Shown in pieces: positions 47,682-51,539 of a stretch of DNA of 64,000 nt. The translations under genes were made by a program, and so were the position numbers. The notes under the pieces are model-generated. The model had not been told where the DNA came from. It did not search any database and saw only the letters and a program-made list of their open reading frames with translations. The DNA lies in contig NC_063054.1 of NCBI RefSeq assembly GCF_018812025.1, positions 25,796,142 through 25,860,141 on the forward strand, given 5' to 3'. Source of the stretch: Megalobrama amblycephala. Its lineage: Eukaryota; Chordata; Actinopteri; Cypriniformes; Xenocyprididae. Each line of letters starts with the position of its first letter. Within the stretch, counting starts at the first letter, position 1.

Positions 47682-49128
47682 TATATATATATATATTTAT
47701 TTATTTATTTATATTATTTTTTTTGCATTTTAGAATTAAAAACATCTACTTTGTTTATTTTTATTTAACATATTTAGCATATTTAACATAGGAGTTTCCA
47801 TGTATGCTGCTGACACACAAACACACACACACTTACCAAAGACTTTAGCTTTAGCAAAGGGTGGAAAGAGCTCTGACTGCCCAAAGAGGTTTCGGTGTAT
47901 CTGCCAAAGGTCTTGATGAAGCTTTTTGAAATCACTATACCTTTTCCACACTGTGATCTATTGAGAGCAATTCAGACAAATACAGACAGCCCGACAATGA
48001 CTGTCTATTAGTAACTCACTCCAGTGCTCACTGAAGTCTGCTATGCTTTGTACAGTTTTCCAAACATTGTTTCCAGTGTAAATTAAATGGCATTTGCATT
48101 ACATTTCACTTCTGCAGTGTGACAAATTTATGAGCAAAACAAGATTGTTATTTTTTCGTTCAAATCTATCATTGTATTCAATTGCAAATAATTTTCATTA
48201 CATTAACATGCATTCATTTACTAAAACTACTGCATCACCTACAAAAGTAGCTTAAAAAAAATACCAATACAGCTTTTTGGCCTAAAACTAAAACATTTTC
48301 AGAGGTAGATCAAATTATTACATTTTGATGAAACATACTGAGCATTTTTCCCAGAGGAATAATTAGCACTGATGAATCGTTCACAATAAGACCAGTGACA
48401 TGTACGAATAAGAGTAAATAAGGTCATTTTGACTGACTTTAAGATTCTCACCTCCTGAATGTCCTCTGGGTTCTTACGTGAGATAATCTGTGCAGAAAAG
48501 AGTGAAGAGACTAATATAGTCATGCTCTGAACTCTATATTATGAACAATAATGTTTTTTTGTAATAATAATGTAAAATTGTTTAGTCAGCTCTTTATTGT
48601 GTGTATGTGTGTGTATAAGAGGAAGGAGAAGGAAACAATCTGCACCATCTAAAAACACCATTTGTTTTATATTAAACAATATATTTACTGTATACGTATA
48701 TTTGTATATGTCTAATTCAGACACATGATCTTGATCTGATGTTTCTGTTGACATGTGTCAAAGTTTGAGGAACATAGATAAGAAAAAACAAAAACAAAAA
48801 TCACAGGTTTATGATTATGATATTACACAGCTGACTGTGACAGTTAAGAGATGCCTTAGATTTATTTGACATCAGTAAACACAGCACATATATATACATG
48901 GCATTACAGATGTGACATGACTGATCAAATCATCCACTCTGTTTTACTAGTTTGTGTTAGTGTTTCTGATAAACATTAGCGTTAGCACATGGGCACTACA
49001 CCCAGGTAAAATTCGTCAAGTCTTACCCGGGCCGTGACTTTATACACCGTGTAGCCTTTCTTGTGTGTCGTAGGGTCGGTGACCGTGTAGAATCGCACAA
49101 TTTCGTCTTTGTTCCGCGCGGAGATCAT
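4804..49128 (-). CDS. rps6kc1: rps6kc1, ribosomal protein S6 kinase C1, partial and frame-disrupted
   Basis: Endosomal PX-MIT-kinase family protein; the PX domain binds phosphoinositides and the human protein binds sphingosine kinase 1 (family knowledge). Twelve consecutive exons on the minus strand read: 49128-49027, 48487-48452, 47957-47837, 47424-47309, 40302-40208, 39463-39404, 29677-29327, 25120-24999, 24280-24188, 13532-13485, 6264-6132, 6041-4804. All junctions are GT-AG and phases agree once five extra bases are allowed for. Order: PX in exons 1-4 ([12 protein letters not shown]), MIT in exons 7-8 ([10 protein letters not shown]), kinase-like start in 9-11, long insert and catalytic loop (ICRDLNP) in 12. 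The final kinase exons lie outside the window. Exon 5 has one and exon 12 four +1 frame changes, so this copy cannot give the full protein as written: a decaying duplicate or assembly errors. Identity is secure from the domain order and exon matches to the human protein. Confidence 0.93.
6132..6264 (-). CDS. rps6kc1: rps6kc1 exon 11
   Basis: 133 bases, phase 0 to phase 1. It encodes GLRKSS ... [18 protein letters not shown] ... EYAE, the segment of the kinase-like N-lobe that follows the glycine-loop equivalent. The acceptor is TTCAG and the donor GTGTGT. Only 90 bases of intron separate it from exon 12. Confidence 0.93.
6265..7807. other. Intron 10, 3' part, dispersed repeats
   Basis: A T-rich tract lies at 6446-6470. 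Between 6690 and 7340 the phrase ATTCGGACGGGA occurs three times in the same orientation (6692, 6773, 7316), marking an unclassified repeat with scattered CpG. 7440-7800 shows nothing recognisable. Confidence 0.4.
7808..8066 (+). pseudogene. Tc1 transposase fragment, DDE core
   Basis: The plus strand reads [20 protein letters not shown], then after a one-base frame change [16 protein letters not shown] ... [20 protein letters not shown]. This is the middle of the DDE domain of fish Tc1 transposases; the second catalytic aspartate is in HDCAPVHKA, where most members have HDNAPxH. Both ends of the transposase are missing. Sequence after 8066 no longer fits Tc1. Confidence 0.85.
8067..8657. other. 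Intron 10; short exon-like open stretch then unique sequence
   Basis: Directly after the Tc1 fragment, 8067-8223 (plus) is open and contains [17 protein letters not shown] before TAA. The NMYAPN phrase recalls the endonuclease of L1-type LINEs, but the match is too short to assign. 8224-8657 shows nothing recognisable. Confidence 0.3.
9008..9120. repeat. Internal direct repeat of the outer hAT, copy 1
   Basis: CTCGTTCTCGAG ... GATGAGCTGATGATA recurs at 10919-11032 with about 10 differences. Confidence 0.8.
9121..10398. mobile_element. Inner hAT element nested in the outer one, 1278 bp
   Basis: Ends CAGAAGTGGGTAGTAACGAA and, inverted, CAGAGGTGGGTAGAGTATCC. Perfect 8-bp duplication ATACTGTG at 9113-9120 and 10399-10406. 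Subterminal regions are dense in AAGTAC/GTACTT (ACTTGAGTA) repeats. No transposase is present. A (TA)n tract lies near the right end. It inserted after the outer element was in place. Confidence 0.85.
10175..10228. repeat. (TA)n microsatellite
   Basis: AT dinucleotides for about 54 bases, inside the inner hAT. Confidence 0.9.
10919..11032. repeat. Internal direct repeat of the outer hAT, copy 2
   Basis: Same orientation as 9008-9120, still carrying CGGATCATCAGTACACAACC. Confidence 0.8.
11533..12489. other. Intron 10, dispersed repeat and AT-rich sequence
   Basis: 11550-11730 resembles a common fish repeat (AAAGGGGACACGC ... GGGGACACCTTAGACT). The remainder is AT-rich with no coding signal. 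Confidence 0.4.
12490..13230 (-). pseudogene. L1-type LINE, 3' remnant of ORF2
   Basis: Minus-strand frames contain [16 protein letters not shown] (about 12890-12940) and, further 3', [17 protein letters not shown] (about 12660-12710). These are the tryptophan/alanine motif and the G-x-x-x-H-x-x-W-x-C-P ending usual in L1 ORF2 C-termini. Many stops and frame changes separate them. Only the last part of ORF2 remains. It lies just downstream of exon 10 in gene direction. Confidence 0.65.
13485..13532 (-). CDS. rps6kc1: rps6kc1 exon 10 (48-bp micro-exon)
   Basis: Encodes [16 protein letters not shown], phase 0 on both sides, with acceptor GTGCAG and donor GTAAGT. It matches the human stretch between VIDK (exon 9) and GLRK (exon 11). 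It is isolated, with 7.2 kb of intron on one side and 10.6 kb on the other. Confidence 0.93.
13533..15421. other. Intron 9, mostly unassigned
   Basis: Poly-T lies at about 13588-13614 and poly-A at 14113-14127. 13895-13970 contains the ATATAGCTGCAAG... phrase of a dispersed fish repeat that also occurs at 29764. 15325-15410 resembles the L2-associated phrase TTTATATAGC ... AAGCAGCTTTACAG. Otherwise nothing recognisable. Confidence 0.4.
15424..16624. mobile_element. DNA element with GCCCCTTTCACA ends and TA duplication
   Basis: Inverted ends GCCCCTTTCACATATACAG and GCCCCTTTCACACAGCAATC, flanked by TA at 15422-15423 and 16625-16626. Subterminal regions repeat TTTACCGGTAAAT-like motifs (ACTGGTAAATTAC, ACCGGTAAATTCG). 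No transposase. The internal 15900-16330 resembles another dispersed repeat. A TA duplication fits Tc1/mariner but also other groups; the superfamily is left open. Confidence 0.6.
16627..17040. other. Intron 9, no recognisable content
   Basis: T-rich tract at 16805-16840, otherwise nothing identified. Confidence 0.4.
17041..17533 (+). pseudogene. L2/CR1-group LINE, reverse transcriptase start
   Basis: The plus frame reads [22 protein letters not shown], the N-terminal RT motif of L2-like LINEs (usually ...KKP-x-L-D-x-x-x-x-x-NYRP). It breaks up after that and is cut by the Harbinger-type element at 17534. The central RT is deleted: the sequence after the insertion is already near the C-terminus. 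Confidence 0.65.
17534..18889. mobile_element. PIF/Harbinger-type element with CAG target duplication, 1356 bp
   Basis: Ends GGGCCTCATTTATAA and, inverted, GGGCCTTATTTATAA. CAG flanks it at 17531-17533 and 18890-18892, again a CWG target. Long subterminal inverted repeats are rich in GCGTACGCA. No transposase ORF. It split a LINE, whose sequence resumes at 18893. Confidence 0.75.
18893..19036 (+). pseudogene. LINE continuation, C-terminal part
   Basis: Reads [19 protein letters not shown] ... [10 protein letters not shown], matching the usual L2-type phrase S-R-L-D-Y-C-N-A-L ... Q-N-A-A-A-R-L-V. It is interrupted again at about 19037. Confidence 0.65.
19037..19744. mobile_element. Decayed insertion with GGGTTGGGTATCGAGAACCG end
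   Basis: The left end begins GGGTTGGGTATCGAGAACCG, a hAT-like fish repeat start (recollection). No matching inverted right end is visible, so the right boundary is set only by where the LINE resumes. The part 19385-19560 is similar to 34560-34750. Confidence 0.45.
19745..20095 (+). pseudogene. LINE continuation, extreme C-terminus
   Basis: Reads [11 protein letters not shown], then [20 protein letters not shown], then [11 protein letters not shown], matching the L2-type tail (TPVL-x-x-LHWLPV, K-T-A-T-G-x-A-P-x-Y-L-x-x-L-L, FKKxLKTHLL). Several frame changes. Confidence 0.65.
20096..20664. other. Intron 9, LINE 3' tail and unassigned sequence
   Basis: 20096-20400 is probably the untranslated LINE tail. 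20430-20640 is open on the minus strand but shows no family motif. Confidence 0.35.
20900..22412 (-). pseudogene. Tc1 transposase remnant, catalytic core deleted
   Basis: The minus strand starts [20 protein letters not shown] and continues with [20 protein letters not shown] and [10 protein letters not shown], the bipartite paired-like helix-turn-helix and GRPR hook of Tc1. After the nested hAT it resumes with [20 protein letters not shown] and QFAEDKRK. It then jumps to [20 protein letters not shown] near the C-terminus, so the segments bearing the DDE residues are gone. It cannot be active. Confidence 0.85.
21158..22101. mobile_element. hAT element nested in the Tc1, near-perfect 8-bp TSD
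   Basis: Ends CAGTGGTTCTCAACCTTTTT and, inverted, CAATGGTTCTCAACCTGCGA. Flanks are GTCTAAGC (21150-21157) and GTCTGAGC (22102-22109). Internal GGGCCGCACAATGG and GCGGGCCACA phrases are typical of this fish family. No transposase. Confidence 0.8.
22785..24080 (+). mobile_element. Probable long solo LTR, boundaries uncertain
   Basis: Contains a TATA-like TTATAAAAA (23290) and a downstream stretch AGTAAAGTCTTGTTGATTTT (23770) very like AATAAAGTCTTGTTCATGT of the bounded LTR at 30778-32258, including the spacing from a TTAGAGTAGTTTAAG-like phrase. (TG)n lies at 23711-23731. No paired LTR or coding region is present, and I could not find a target duplication. Confidence 0.4.
24188..24280 (-). CDS. 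rps6kc1: rps6kc1 exon 9
   Basis: 93 bases, phase 0 to 0: ALGSQCCGG ... [17 protein letters not shown], the beginning of the kinase-like domain (human [13 protein letters not shown]). Acceptor TTCAG, donor GTACAC. Intact. Confidence 0.95.
24281..24507. other. Intron 8, short unique stretch
   Basis: No recognisable content before the LTR. Confidence 0.4.
24513..24817 (+). mobile_element. Solo LTR, 305 bp, perfect 5-bp TSD
   Basis: Begins TGTGACGAGCAGGGCGGG and ends CGTGTTACA (TG...CA), flanked by AAAAC at 24508-24512 and 24818-24822. GC-rich 5' half, with GCATAAAAGGAGG as a likely TATA box. A diverged copy sits at 62159-62470 in the other orientation. A 5-bp duplication fits gypsy, copia or BEL elements. 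Confidence 0.85.
24999..25120 (-). CDS. rps6kc1: rps6kc1 exon 8
   Basis: 122 bases, phase 1 to 0: [20 protein letters not shown], then [11 protein letters not shown]. This is the last helix of the MIT domain, matching human [20 protein letters not shown]. Acceptor TTTCAG, donor GTCAGT. Intact. Confidence 0.95.
25121..25890. other. Intron 7, nothing recognised
   Basis: AT-rich, with no repeat or coding motif I can identify. Confidence 0.4.
25899..27277. mobile_element. hAT element, 1379 bp, perfect 8-bp TSD
   Basis: Ends CAGGGACGGACTGGGA and, inverted, CAGGGGCGGACTGGCC. GTTACAAG flanks it at 25891-25898 and 27278-27285. Inside, CAGGGGTCTCAAACTCAAAT at about 26125 marks the left end of another hAT-like insertion whose right end is degraded. 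A CpG-rich block (26885-27015) and poly-G at 27112-27128 lie near the right. No transposase. Confidence 0.8.
27074..27102. repeat. (AAT)n microsatellite
   Basis: AATAATAAT... for about 28 bases. Confidence 0.9.
27286..29326. other. Intron 7, 5' half
   Basis: 27950-28090 carries TTTATATAGCGCTTTTTACA and AAGCAGCTTTACAC, the L2-associated dispersed repeat. 28575-28780 is open on both strands without a recognisable family. Otherwise AT-rich and unassigned. Confidence 0.4.
29327..29677 (-). CDS. rps6kc1: rps6kc1 exon 7
   Basis: 351 bases, phase 1 in and phase 1 out. Serine-rich linker ([19 protein letters not shown]) followed by the first two MIT helices: [20 protein letters not shown], then [15 protein letters not shown]. 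Human has DYLEKAGELIKLALKKE and FYRKGVDLLLEGVQ. Acceptor ATGCAG, donor GTATGT. Intact. Confidence 0.95.
29678..30589. other. Intron 6, near exon 7
   Basis: 29764-29800 shares ATATAGCTGCAAGCAATAAG with a dispersed fish repeat. 29860-29940 has the TTTATATAGCGCAATACAG phrase. 30100-30580 has no recognised content. Confidence 0.4.
30590..30777 (-). pseudogene. L2-type LINE, C-terminal piece (3' of the LTR insertion)
   Basis: Minus-strand frames give phrases like the L2 tail (ILLLTNH, then [13 protein letters not shown] and [16 protein letters not shown]). This continues the LINE that stops at 32259. Decayed by several stops. Confidence 0.6.
30778..32258. mobile_element. Long solo LTR (1481 bp) inserted in the L2 remnant
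   Basis: Inverted ends TGTAGC ... GCTACA. The LINE reading resumes on either side (ATAT before, TATGG after, so a target duplication of three or four bases). A TATA-like TCACAAGATAAAACC lies near 31450 and a poly(A) signal in AATAAAGTCTTGTTCATGTC at about 31948. No internal coding region remains. LTRs this long occur in foamy-virus-like endogenous elements of fish; that assignment is only inference. Confidence 0.65.
32259..32907 (-). pseudogene. L2-type LINE reverse transcriptase with internal deletion
   Basis: The minus strand reads [20 protein letters not shown] (RT motif A with catalytic D) and WLKSYLSD, then jumps to [20 protein letters not shown]. The palm segment with the YxDD box is deleted. 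After a stop it continues with [20 protein letters not shown] and [19 protein letters not shown]. Inactive. Confidence 0.85.
32908..33383. other. Intron 6, unassigned
   Basis: Poly-T at 32920-32936 and a dispersed-repeat-like phrase at 32940-33010. Nothing else. Confidence 0.4.
33384..34060 (+). pseudogene. Dispersed repeat carrying a THAP-domain coding remnant
   Basis: The repeat opens TAAAGGGGACCTATTATGAA. From 33690 (plus) it reads [20 protein letters not shown] and [12 protein letters not shown], then after a stop FEGN, then a phrase where intact copies have C-x-x-H-F. It ends [19 protein letters not shown]. The C-x4-C start, spacing and AVPTVF-box-like ending fit the THAP zinc finger found in P-element and Kolobok transposases. 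Here the conserved tryptophan codon reads TGA or is lost, and the second cysteine pair is disrupted. Confidence 0.6.
34061..35100. other. Intron 6, hAT-like dispersed repeat split by the DIRS element
   Basis: 34250-35100 contains GTGATCTGTACACACTGG and AATGATCTGATCTGTGACTC; a continuation TATTGTGATCCGCTGAACC resumes at 38345. 34560-34750 is similar to 19385-19560. No transposase. Confidence 0.45.
35719..36009. mobile_element. Palindromic hAT MITE, 291 bp, perfect 8-bp TSD, inside the DIRS element
   Basis: Ends TAGGGCTGGGCGATATATCG on both strands. The arms pair over most of the length, including AACGCGATATTGCGTGGCTT. GTTGACGG duplicates at 35711-35718 and 36010-36017. Confidence 0.9.
36011..36529 (+). 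pseudogene. DIRS gag-like ORF
   Basis: Open for 172 codons, with [20 protein letters not shown], then [20 protein letters not shown] and [18 protein letters not shown], phrases shared by fish DIRS gag proteins (recollection of the family). It probably began upstream, in the sequence now cut by the MITE at 35719-36009. After the TGA at 36527 the reading continues only in broken frames (proline/serine-rich). Confidence 0.65.
37022..37594 (+). pseudogene. DIRS reverse transcriptase
   Basis: A first frame gives [19 protein letters not shown]; after a frame change at about 37100-37130 the main ORF has [20 protein letters not shown] (motif A), [18 protein letters not shown] (motif B) and [10 protein letters not shown] (motif C, with the YLDD box intact). 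It ends at a TAA at 37592. The catalytic aspartates are all present. Confidence 0.85.
37630..38105 (+). pseudogene. DIRS RNase H region, truncated
   Basis: Reads [20 protein letters not shown] (first acid), [19 protein letters not shown] (glutamate), then [16 protein letters not shown]. Related elements have an aspartate where SVS stands, so the third acid looks lost. The frame stops at 38106, and the expected recombinase is missing. Confidence 0.75.
38341..39403. other. Intron 6 between the DIRS element and exon 6
   Basis: 38345-38480 continues the hAT-like repeat interrupted at 35100. Poly-T at 39007-39033, (AAAT)n at 39272-39298. No coding signal. Confidence 0.45.
39404..39463 (-). CDS. 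rps6kc1: rps6kc1 exon 6 (60 bp)
   Basis: Encodes [19 protein letters not shown], in phase 1, out phase 1, with acceptor TGTAG and donor GTAAGT. It bridges exons 5 and 7 in frame. Weak similarity to human at this point, as expected for the linker, but both junction phases fit. Confidence 0.85.
39464..40207. other. Intron 5
   Basis: AT-rich; poly-T at 40090-40106. No recognised repeat. Confidence 0.4.
40208..40302 (-). CDS. rps6kc1: rps6kc1 exon 5, one-base insertion
   Basis: Starts in phase 0 after exon 4 with [11 protein letters not shown] (human GGIINDSSELI); then an extra base at 40269 shifts the frame, and the family-like sequence [20 protein letters not shown] continues one base later. 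The exon is 95 bases where 94 are needed for phase. In the strict frame a TGA follows four codons after ELI. Acceptor TTTTAG, donor GTAAAT are intact. Confidence 0.9.
40303..41575. other. Intron 4, 3' part
   Basis: Poly-A at 41107-41123. 41380-41575 grades into the LINE. Otherwise AT-rich with nothing recognised. Confidence 0.4.
41576..43748 (+). pseudogene. Non-LTR retrotransposon (Rex1/L2/CR1 group), endonuclease and RT, many stops
   Basis: The plus strand shows endonuclease-like [19 protein letters not shown] and [12 protein letters not shown], then [12 protein letters not shown] and [13 protein letters not shown] begins [20 protein letters not shown] and [19 protein letters not shown], and ends [33 protein letters not shown] and [20 protein letters not shown]. 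Over ten stops and frame changes make it inactive. The YxDD region is too degraded to read. The order of motifs is complete, so this was a nearly full-length copy. Confidence 0.8.
43764..45190. mobile_element. Decayed hAT-like element with CAGGGGCGTAGC start
   Basis: The left end CAGGGGCGTAGCACCGAATC and GGGCCCTATGCA phrases near both ends (43786, 45167) mark a known type of fish element (recollection). The right terminus is not clear. It carries the TTAA MITE at 43979 and a GC-rich stretch at 44885-45090. Confidence 0.5.
43979..44081. mobile_element. Short palindromic MITE with TTAA target
   Basis: AGGGTTAGTTCACCCAAAAA on one side and, inverted, the same on the other; TTAA flanks it at 43975-43978 and 44082-44085. 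Relatives of the arm occur at 46100-46165, 49275 and 60540. TTAA targets are used by piggyBac and Kolobok elements. Confidence 0.75.
45191..47308. other. Intron 4, 5' part
   Basis: 45930-46170 holds a diverged half of the AGTTCACCC repeat. 46560-46940 resembles a hAT-like repeat (GAGCACGGTTCAGTTGGGCT ... GTGTGAGTACACCCTAAGAAC). (AAAT)n runs occur at 47034-47056 and 47222-47249. No coding signal. Confidence 0.45.
47309..47424 (-). CDS. rps6kc1: rps6kc1 exon 4
   Basis: 116 bases, phase 1 to 0: [20 protein letters not shown], then [18 protein letters not shown]. This is the C-terminal part of the PX domain, almost identical to human ([20 protein letters not shown]). Acceptor TTAAG, donor GTATGT. 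Intact. Confidence 0.96.
47528..47696. repeat. (TA)n microsatellite filling intron 3
   Basis: About 165 bases of TA with short CA and CTACA interruptions, followed by (TTTA)n. It makes up much of the 412-bp intron between exons 3 and 4. Confidence 0.9.
47837..47957 (-). CDS. rps6kc1: rps6kc1 exon 3
   Basis: 121 bases, phase 0 to 1: [20 protein letters not shown], then [13 protein letters not shown]. The RYSDF motif is the phosphoinositide-binding PX signature and the proline-rich loop follows. The true acceptor is AATAG before ATCACA, not the CACAG seven bases later, because only this keeps phase. Intact. Confidence 0.96.
47958..48451. other. Intron 2
   Basis: AT-rich, nothing recognised. 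Confidence 0.4.
48452..48487 (-). CDS. rps6kc1: rps6kc1 exon 2 (36-bp micro-exon)
   Basis: Encodes [12 protein letters not shown] (human VVSRRNPEDVQE), phase 0 on both sides, acceptor CACAG and donor GTGAGA. Confidence 0.94.
48488..49026. other. Intron 1
   Basis: No recognised repeat. Donor GTAAGA at 49021-49026. Confidence 0.4.
49027..49128 (-). CDS. rps6kc1: rps6kc1 exon 1, start codon
   Basis: The ATG at 49126-49128 begins [20 protein letters not shown] and runs to YTVYKVTAR before the donor (human ARFYTVTEPQ ... [10 protein letters not shown]). 34 codons, phase 0 exit. No upstream in-frame ATG is apparent. This is the start of the PX domain. Confidence 0.94.
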
Positions 49129-49260
49129 ACTGAGACAAGCATCGCCATAGCAGGACAATTACCCGTACAAGAGACAGCAGAGCTACAGCTGAGCTCATGA
49201 ATAATAATCAGGCCGTGCTGACGTTGCGTGGTAACCTTCCGGGGAGCGTCAAATACATGG
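49129..49260 (-). promoter_or_regulatory. Putative 5' UTR and promoter of rps6kc1
   Basis: GC-richer block with several CpG (CCTTCCGGGGAGCG, TGACGTTGCGTGG) directly upstream of the start codon, and no TATA box. CGGAAG-type ETS motif in CCGGAAGG (minus strand). Placement is inference from position. Confidence 0.4.
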
Positions 49261-49274
49261 CAAGTTACTTTAAA

Positions 49275-49640
49275 ATTTAAAGAGATAGTTCACTTAAAAA
49301 TGAAAATTCTGTCATCATTTACTCGCCCACAAGTTGTTACAAAACTGTATTAATTTCTTTCTTCCTATGAACACAAAAGAAGATATTTTGAAGAATGTCG
49401 GTAACCAAAGAGTTGATGGGCCCCATTGGCTTCCATAGTATTTTCCCCCATACTATGGAAATCAAATGGGGTCAATCAAATATTTGGTTACCCATATTCT
49501 TCAAAATATCTTCTTTTGTGTTCAGCAGTATTTAAGGAAAATGTGCTTTTCACTACTCCCATACAGTGTATGATTACAGAACAAACAATTTTTTTACTTA
49601 ACATTGATGGATCAATACATTTGGGGAAATAAATCATCAA
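49275..49640. repeat. AGTTCAC-type dispersed repeat with internal hairpin
   Basis: Starts AAAGAGATAGTTCACTTAAA. Arms about 49371-49435 and 49440-49525 are reverse complements (GAACACAAAAGAAGATATTT and CTTCTTTTGTGTTC). Confidence 0.6.
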
Positions 49641-50070
49641 AGTGGTTTGTTTTACTTAAAAATCTTATAAATATATGAGGTGCAATCAGGAGAGGGCAAA
49701 AGGCCTATAATAATAATACTAATTATATCCAAGTTAATACTTATTCAAAACAATCACTTCAGCAGCGTTTGTACATGTATTTTCTGTTTATTTTGATAAA
49801 TAACTTAAAGGAAATTTATTTTTGTTTAATAAATATACTGTCATTAAAATATGTTCCTTTAAAAATAGACAGCAAACAGATATTTCAAAACTTAAGATTC
49901 TGAAAACTTTGAAGGAGATCCCATAAAAATGTAATTACAGTAGAAACAATATATTATACAAACCCAATTCCAAAAAAGTTGGGACACTGTACAAATTGTG
50001 AATAAAAACAGAATGCAATGATGTGGAAGTTTCAAATTTCAATATTTTATTCAGAATACAACATAGAGAT
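49641..50070. other. Intergenic, then truncated Tc1/mariner-like repeat
   Basis: Nothing recognised until 49966, where ACAAACCCAATTCCAAAAAA begins a common fish Tc1/mariner-like repeat, cut at about 50062 by the next element. Confidence 0.5.
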
Positions 50071-51189
50071 CAGTCATTCCCAAAGGCGGGGTCCCGACCC
50101 ACAAGTAGGTCGCGGGAGATTTTGTATGGGTCGCCAAGTCGAGCACTATTTTTCAGTGTGCTATATACTCTTGATTAAAAATTTATATGTGTAGTTCACC
50201 AATTAGCCGCACGAGGGAGCTCGTCGTTTTCTTCCGTTTTTTTTTTTTTTTTTTTGTTCTTTAGCTGCGCTCTGCACTCGGCAACCAGCCATAAAAATGG
50301 ATGCTTGGCTAATTAAGAAGAAAAAAACAGCTAAAGACCAGGCTAACACTGCCAACAGCCAAAATACCGTCCCGAGGGAGGCCAGCTTGAAAATAAACTA
50401 GCTAATGTTAGCAAAGCTACTTCAAGTGAAAAACGCCATAATGATGAAGAATGTGAGGAAAGCGGAACCAGTGGATGCTTTCGACCAGACACCGGAGCAG
50501 GTAACGTTACTTCTGAGGATTTGGGAGAACAGCCTCCAAATAAGAAAAGAAAAACAAGACCAAGGCCATATAAAGACTACTTTCTGAAATATGGTTTTGT
50601 TAATTATTCCAAAACGAACCAAGAAGCTCGACCCATGTGTGTTATATGCAGCGAAAACTCGCAAATGAGAGTTTAAAACCAACTAAACTAAAAAGACATT
50701 TGGAAACACTTCACTTCGACTTGGCAAAGAAACCTCTGTTCATATTATTCTGATAGATGTGCAAAGCATTGAATGTTATATGAAAGGCATGCATTGATTC
50801 TGTCTGGTTTTATTGATGATAGGAAGAAAAATAAATGATTGCCCTATTTTGCACTTTGTCTCATTAAGTATAAATTGTGTACACTGTAATGATGAGAATA
50901 TGAAAACAATGAGATGCCCTGTCAACTCTTCCTTTTTCATTTCACCTCTGCATTTTACTTATTGTCAACAACAGGTAAATAAAAAATAATTGTGCTTTGT
51001 CAAATATCTGTATCTCTTTTAAATAGTTAAGTGGAACCTTAACTGACCTTAAAAAATGGTCATACATATTTTGTTAATGCATAAATTCTCTTTGTGATAT
51101 ATGAACTATATGGGCCTAATGTTTATTGGGTCACAAGGATTTATCGAATTAAAATGTGGGTCCCCAGAAAAAAAGTTTGGGAAACACTG
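50071..51189 (+). mobile_element. hAT element carrying a BED zinc-finger fragment
   Basis: Ends CAGTCATTCCCAAAGGCGGG and, inverted, CAGTGTTTCCCAAACTTTTT. Flanks ATAGAGAT and ATATAATG agree only in part. Plus-strand frames at 50297-50740 give MDAWLIKKKKTAKDQANTA, then KKRKTRPRPYKDYFLKYGFV, EARPMCVICSE and, after a frame change, PTKLKRHLETLHFDLAKK. C-x2-C ... H-x4-H with the YLKYGF start fits the BED finger of ZBED/hAT transposases. The catalytic domain is absent. Confidence 0.7.
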
Positions 51190-51539
51190 ATATAATGCAT
51201 GTGAATGGTAGCATGTCTAGCATCAGCTATCAGATTAAAAAAAACATGCACAGACAAATCCATATTAAACCCTGCGGCTCGTGACGACACATTGATGTCT
51301 TAAGACACGAAACTGCAACGGTTGGAGTTAAAAATCTTCATCTGTGTTCTACTGAAGAAACAAATACACCTACATCTTGGATGAAAAATCTTCATTTTTG
51401 TGTGAAGTATTCCTTTAAGAACTGGGGTTGTCAATAGAAAAGGAAAACTGTTGTATAAAATAGATTCGTCTGAATGTGTCCCGCACCCTCAGTGCCTCAG
51501 CTGATGCCCTGTTCCCTCAAAGACCTTTAATGTAACCCA
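51190..51539. other. Intergenic, unassigned
   Basis: Nothing recognised apart from an AGAACACAGATGAAGATTTT-like dispersed repeat phrase. Confidence 0.35.

Noticed and set aside
47455..47791. Three long plus-strand ORFs made of isoleucine/tyrosine
   Set aside because: They are translations of the (TA)n microsatellite in all frames.
49129..49260. Divergent gene sharing the rps6kc1 promoter
   Set aside because: No coding exon with splice signals was found on the plus strand beyond 49129; everything recognised there is mobile-element sequence.
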